This document shows positions 49,051 through 50,141 of a stretch of DNA of 50,141 bases, piece by piece. Under the pieces are notes generated by a model that had not been told where the DNA came from, did not search any database, and was given only the letters and a program-made list of their open reading frames with translations. The DNA comes from Zoogloea sp. (GTDB taxonomy: Bacteria; Pseudomonadota; Gammaproteobacteria; Burkholderiales; Rhodocyclaceae): contig NZ_JAKLLN010000003.1 of assembly GCF_023150065.1 (NCBI RefSeq), positions 1 through 50,141 on the forward strand, given 5' to 3'. Both the position numbers and the translations under genes were made by a program. Numbering within the stretch: position 1 is the first letter of the stretch; every line of letters starts with the position of its first letter.

Positions 49051-50141
49051 ATGGCCATGGCCAACCTTTCTGCTCCGAACTTCAAGCGCCGCCGCCAGGG
49101 CGGCATCGACACAGCGCGCCACACCCGATATGAGCCACCCCAGCAGGTGCTCGATCGCTACCGCCCCGGCAAAGCCGACCCGATGCGTGTGCTCGAAGTG
49201 TTGATCGAGCTGTTCAACGCCCAGCACACCGCACTGAAAAAGACCGTGTCGCACAAGACGCGCCAGGAGCGTGCAGACTTCCTGCGGCGCTTCTTTCGCG
49301 ACTTGCGCCTCAAGGCCGGGTTCAAGACGCTGCCAGATCCGCGCAACCTCGGGCAGAAGCACATCCAAGCCATGGTCACCGTCTGGCAACGTGAACGACT
49401 CGCGCCCGCCACCATCCAGACCTACCTGAGCTTCCTGCGCGGACTGGCGCTATGGCTGGGCAAGCCCGGGTTCATCCGAAAGCCGGATCACTATGGTCTG
49501 ACGCTCGCAGAGTACCAACGCCATGAGTGCGCCCAGCACGACAAGAGCTGGAGTGCCGCGGGTGTCGACATCGACGGGGTGATAGGGCGCGTGTGTGCCT
49601 ATGACCCCTATGTCGGCGCATCGCTGCGGCTCATCCGGACGATGGGTTTGCGGCGCAAGGAAGCGGTGATGCTGAGGCCCCACGGCTGCGTCGTGGCGTT
49701 CGCGGCGACAGGACTGCCCGTCGAGCAGCGGCAAGCCGACGAATACGTCTGGATTCAACAGGGTGCCAAGGGTGGCCGGCCGCGCTTCGTGCCGCTGGAT
49801 TCGCTGCAGCGCATCGAAGCGCTGCAGTTCGCGCAAAGCGTCGCGCAGGGGCCGGACGCTCACATGGGTAACCCAGGCCGTGGTCTCGTGGAAAACCTGC
49901 GGCGCTTCGACTACGTGATGGCGCGCTTCGGCATCACGAGCAAAGAGCTGGGGGTGACGGCACATGGCCTACGCCACCAGGCTTTGATCGAGCACTACAT
50001 CGAACAGACCGGCGGGGTGGCGCCACCCGTGCGCGGTGGTGAAGCAGGGTTGGAGCTGGACGCCGTGGCGAGGCAATCGACAGCGCACCTGGCAGGGCAC
50101 CATCGCACTCGCGCCTCCGGGGCGTACCTTGGGGCCGTCCT
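49051..50141 (+). CDS. Tyrosine recombinase/integrase, partial (runs off the right edge)
   Basis: About 363 codons are present. An N-terminal SAM-like DNA-binding domain (DFLRRFFRDLRLKAGF, ERLAPATIQTYLSFLRGLALWL) is followed by the catalytic domain with Arg in TMGLRRKEAVML, Lys in QQGAKGGRPRFVPL, H-x-x-R in TAHGLRHQ, a GHH box and the likely Tyr in SGAYLG close to the window end. It looks like the integrase-domain proteins carried inside integrative conjugative elements, rather than a phage-P4 type. AGGAG (49046-49050) best serves the ATG at 49057; 49051 and 48949 are other in-frame starts. It supports the mobile nature of the right part. Confidence 0.85.
   Translation, partial: MAMANLSAPNFKRRRQGGIDTARHTRYEPPQQVLDRYRPGKADPMRVLEVLIELFNAQHTALKKTVSHKTRQERADFLRRFFRDLRLKAGFKTLPDPRNLGQKHIQAMVTVWQRERLAPATIQTYLSFLRGLALWLGKPGFIRKPDHYGLTLAEYQRHECAQHDKSWSAAGVDIDGVIGRVCAYDPYVGASLRLIRTMGLRRKEAVMLRPHGCVVAFAATGLPVEQRQADEYVWIQQGAKGGRPRFVPLDSLQRIEALQFAQSVAQGPDAHMGNPGRGLVENLRRFDYVMARFGITSKELGVTAHGLRHQALIEHYIEQTGGVAPPVRGGEAGLELDAVARQSTAHLAGHHRTRASGAYLGAV

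Overview
The window is a high-GC chromosomal segment of a betaproteobacterium, most likely of the Rhodocyclales (Azoarcus/Thauera type). This is inferred from gene order (pilMNOPQ followed by aroK-aroB, gltBD beside dgt, cyaY divergent from lptM-lysA, gmk-rpoZ-spoT followed by a DUF3460 gene) and from protein character; no database search was possible. It has two parts: a densely packed core genome (1 to about 32.58 kb) and an accessory island (about 32.6 kb to the end).

Core part. The first 72 bases are the 5' end of glmU on the minus strand. Next come a two-gene acetate module (a MaoC-phosphotransacetylase fusion and ackA), glutamate synthase gltB-gltD, dgt, shikimate genes aroB and aroK, an Ig-like lipoprotein gene, and the type IV pilus assembly genes pilM-N-O-P-Q, all minus strand from gltD to pilM. 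PBP1A (mrcA/ponA) is divergent from pilM. cyaY is divergent from lptM-lysA, which is followed by an RND efflux pair (periplasmic adaptor and inner-membrane pump). A minus-strand group follows: gmk, rpoZ, spoT, a DUF3460 gene and a DEDDh exonuclease/GIY-YIG fusion.

Island boundary. Just upstream of gmk, where yicC normally lies, only the last codons of a yicC-like gene remain (QVQNIE-stop, 32578-32598). Beside them are two tandem 12-bp-period repeats that resemble integrase arm-type sites. I infer that an element integrated at the 3' end of yicC.

Defence operon (32.95-45.66 kb, all plus strand, mostly with overlapping start/stop codons). A WYL-domain regulator of the CapW/BrxR kind overlaps a TIR-APAZ gene, which overlaps a short catalytically dead Argonaute: a complete SPARTA system. 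A 20-codon mini-ORF then couples to a second set of five genes: an MmeI-like N6-adenine methyltransferase without its usual nuclease motif, an SF2 helicase, a GIY-YIG/T5orf172 protein, an Mrr-like PD-(D/E)XK nuclease, and a GHKL ATPase with a C-terminal PD-(D/E)XK-like motif. I do not recognise this five-gene set as a named system. It looks like a multi-subunit modification/restriction machine, and it is the best candidate for something undescribed.

Right part (45.66-50.14 kb). It holds gene remnants (a DUF1016/YhcG nuclease fragment and a duplicated gene tail), a Fic AMPylase with its inhibitory motif, a small membrane protein, a 1.1-kb non-coding stretch rich in inverted repeats, and a tyrosine recombinase that runs off the window. 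The island therefore continues past the end.
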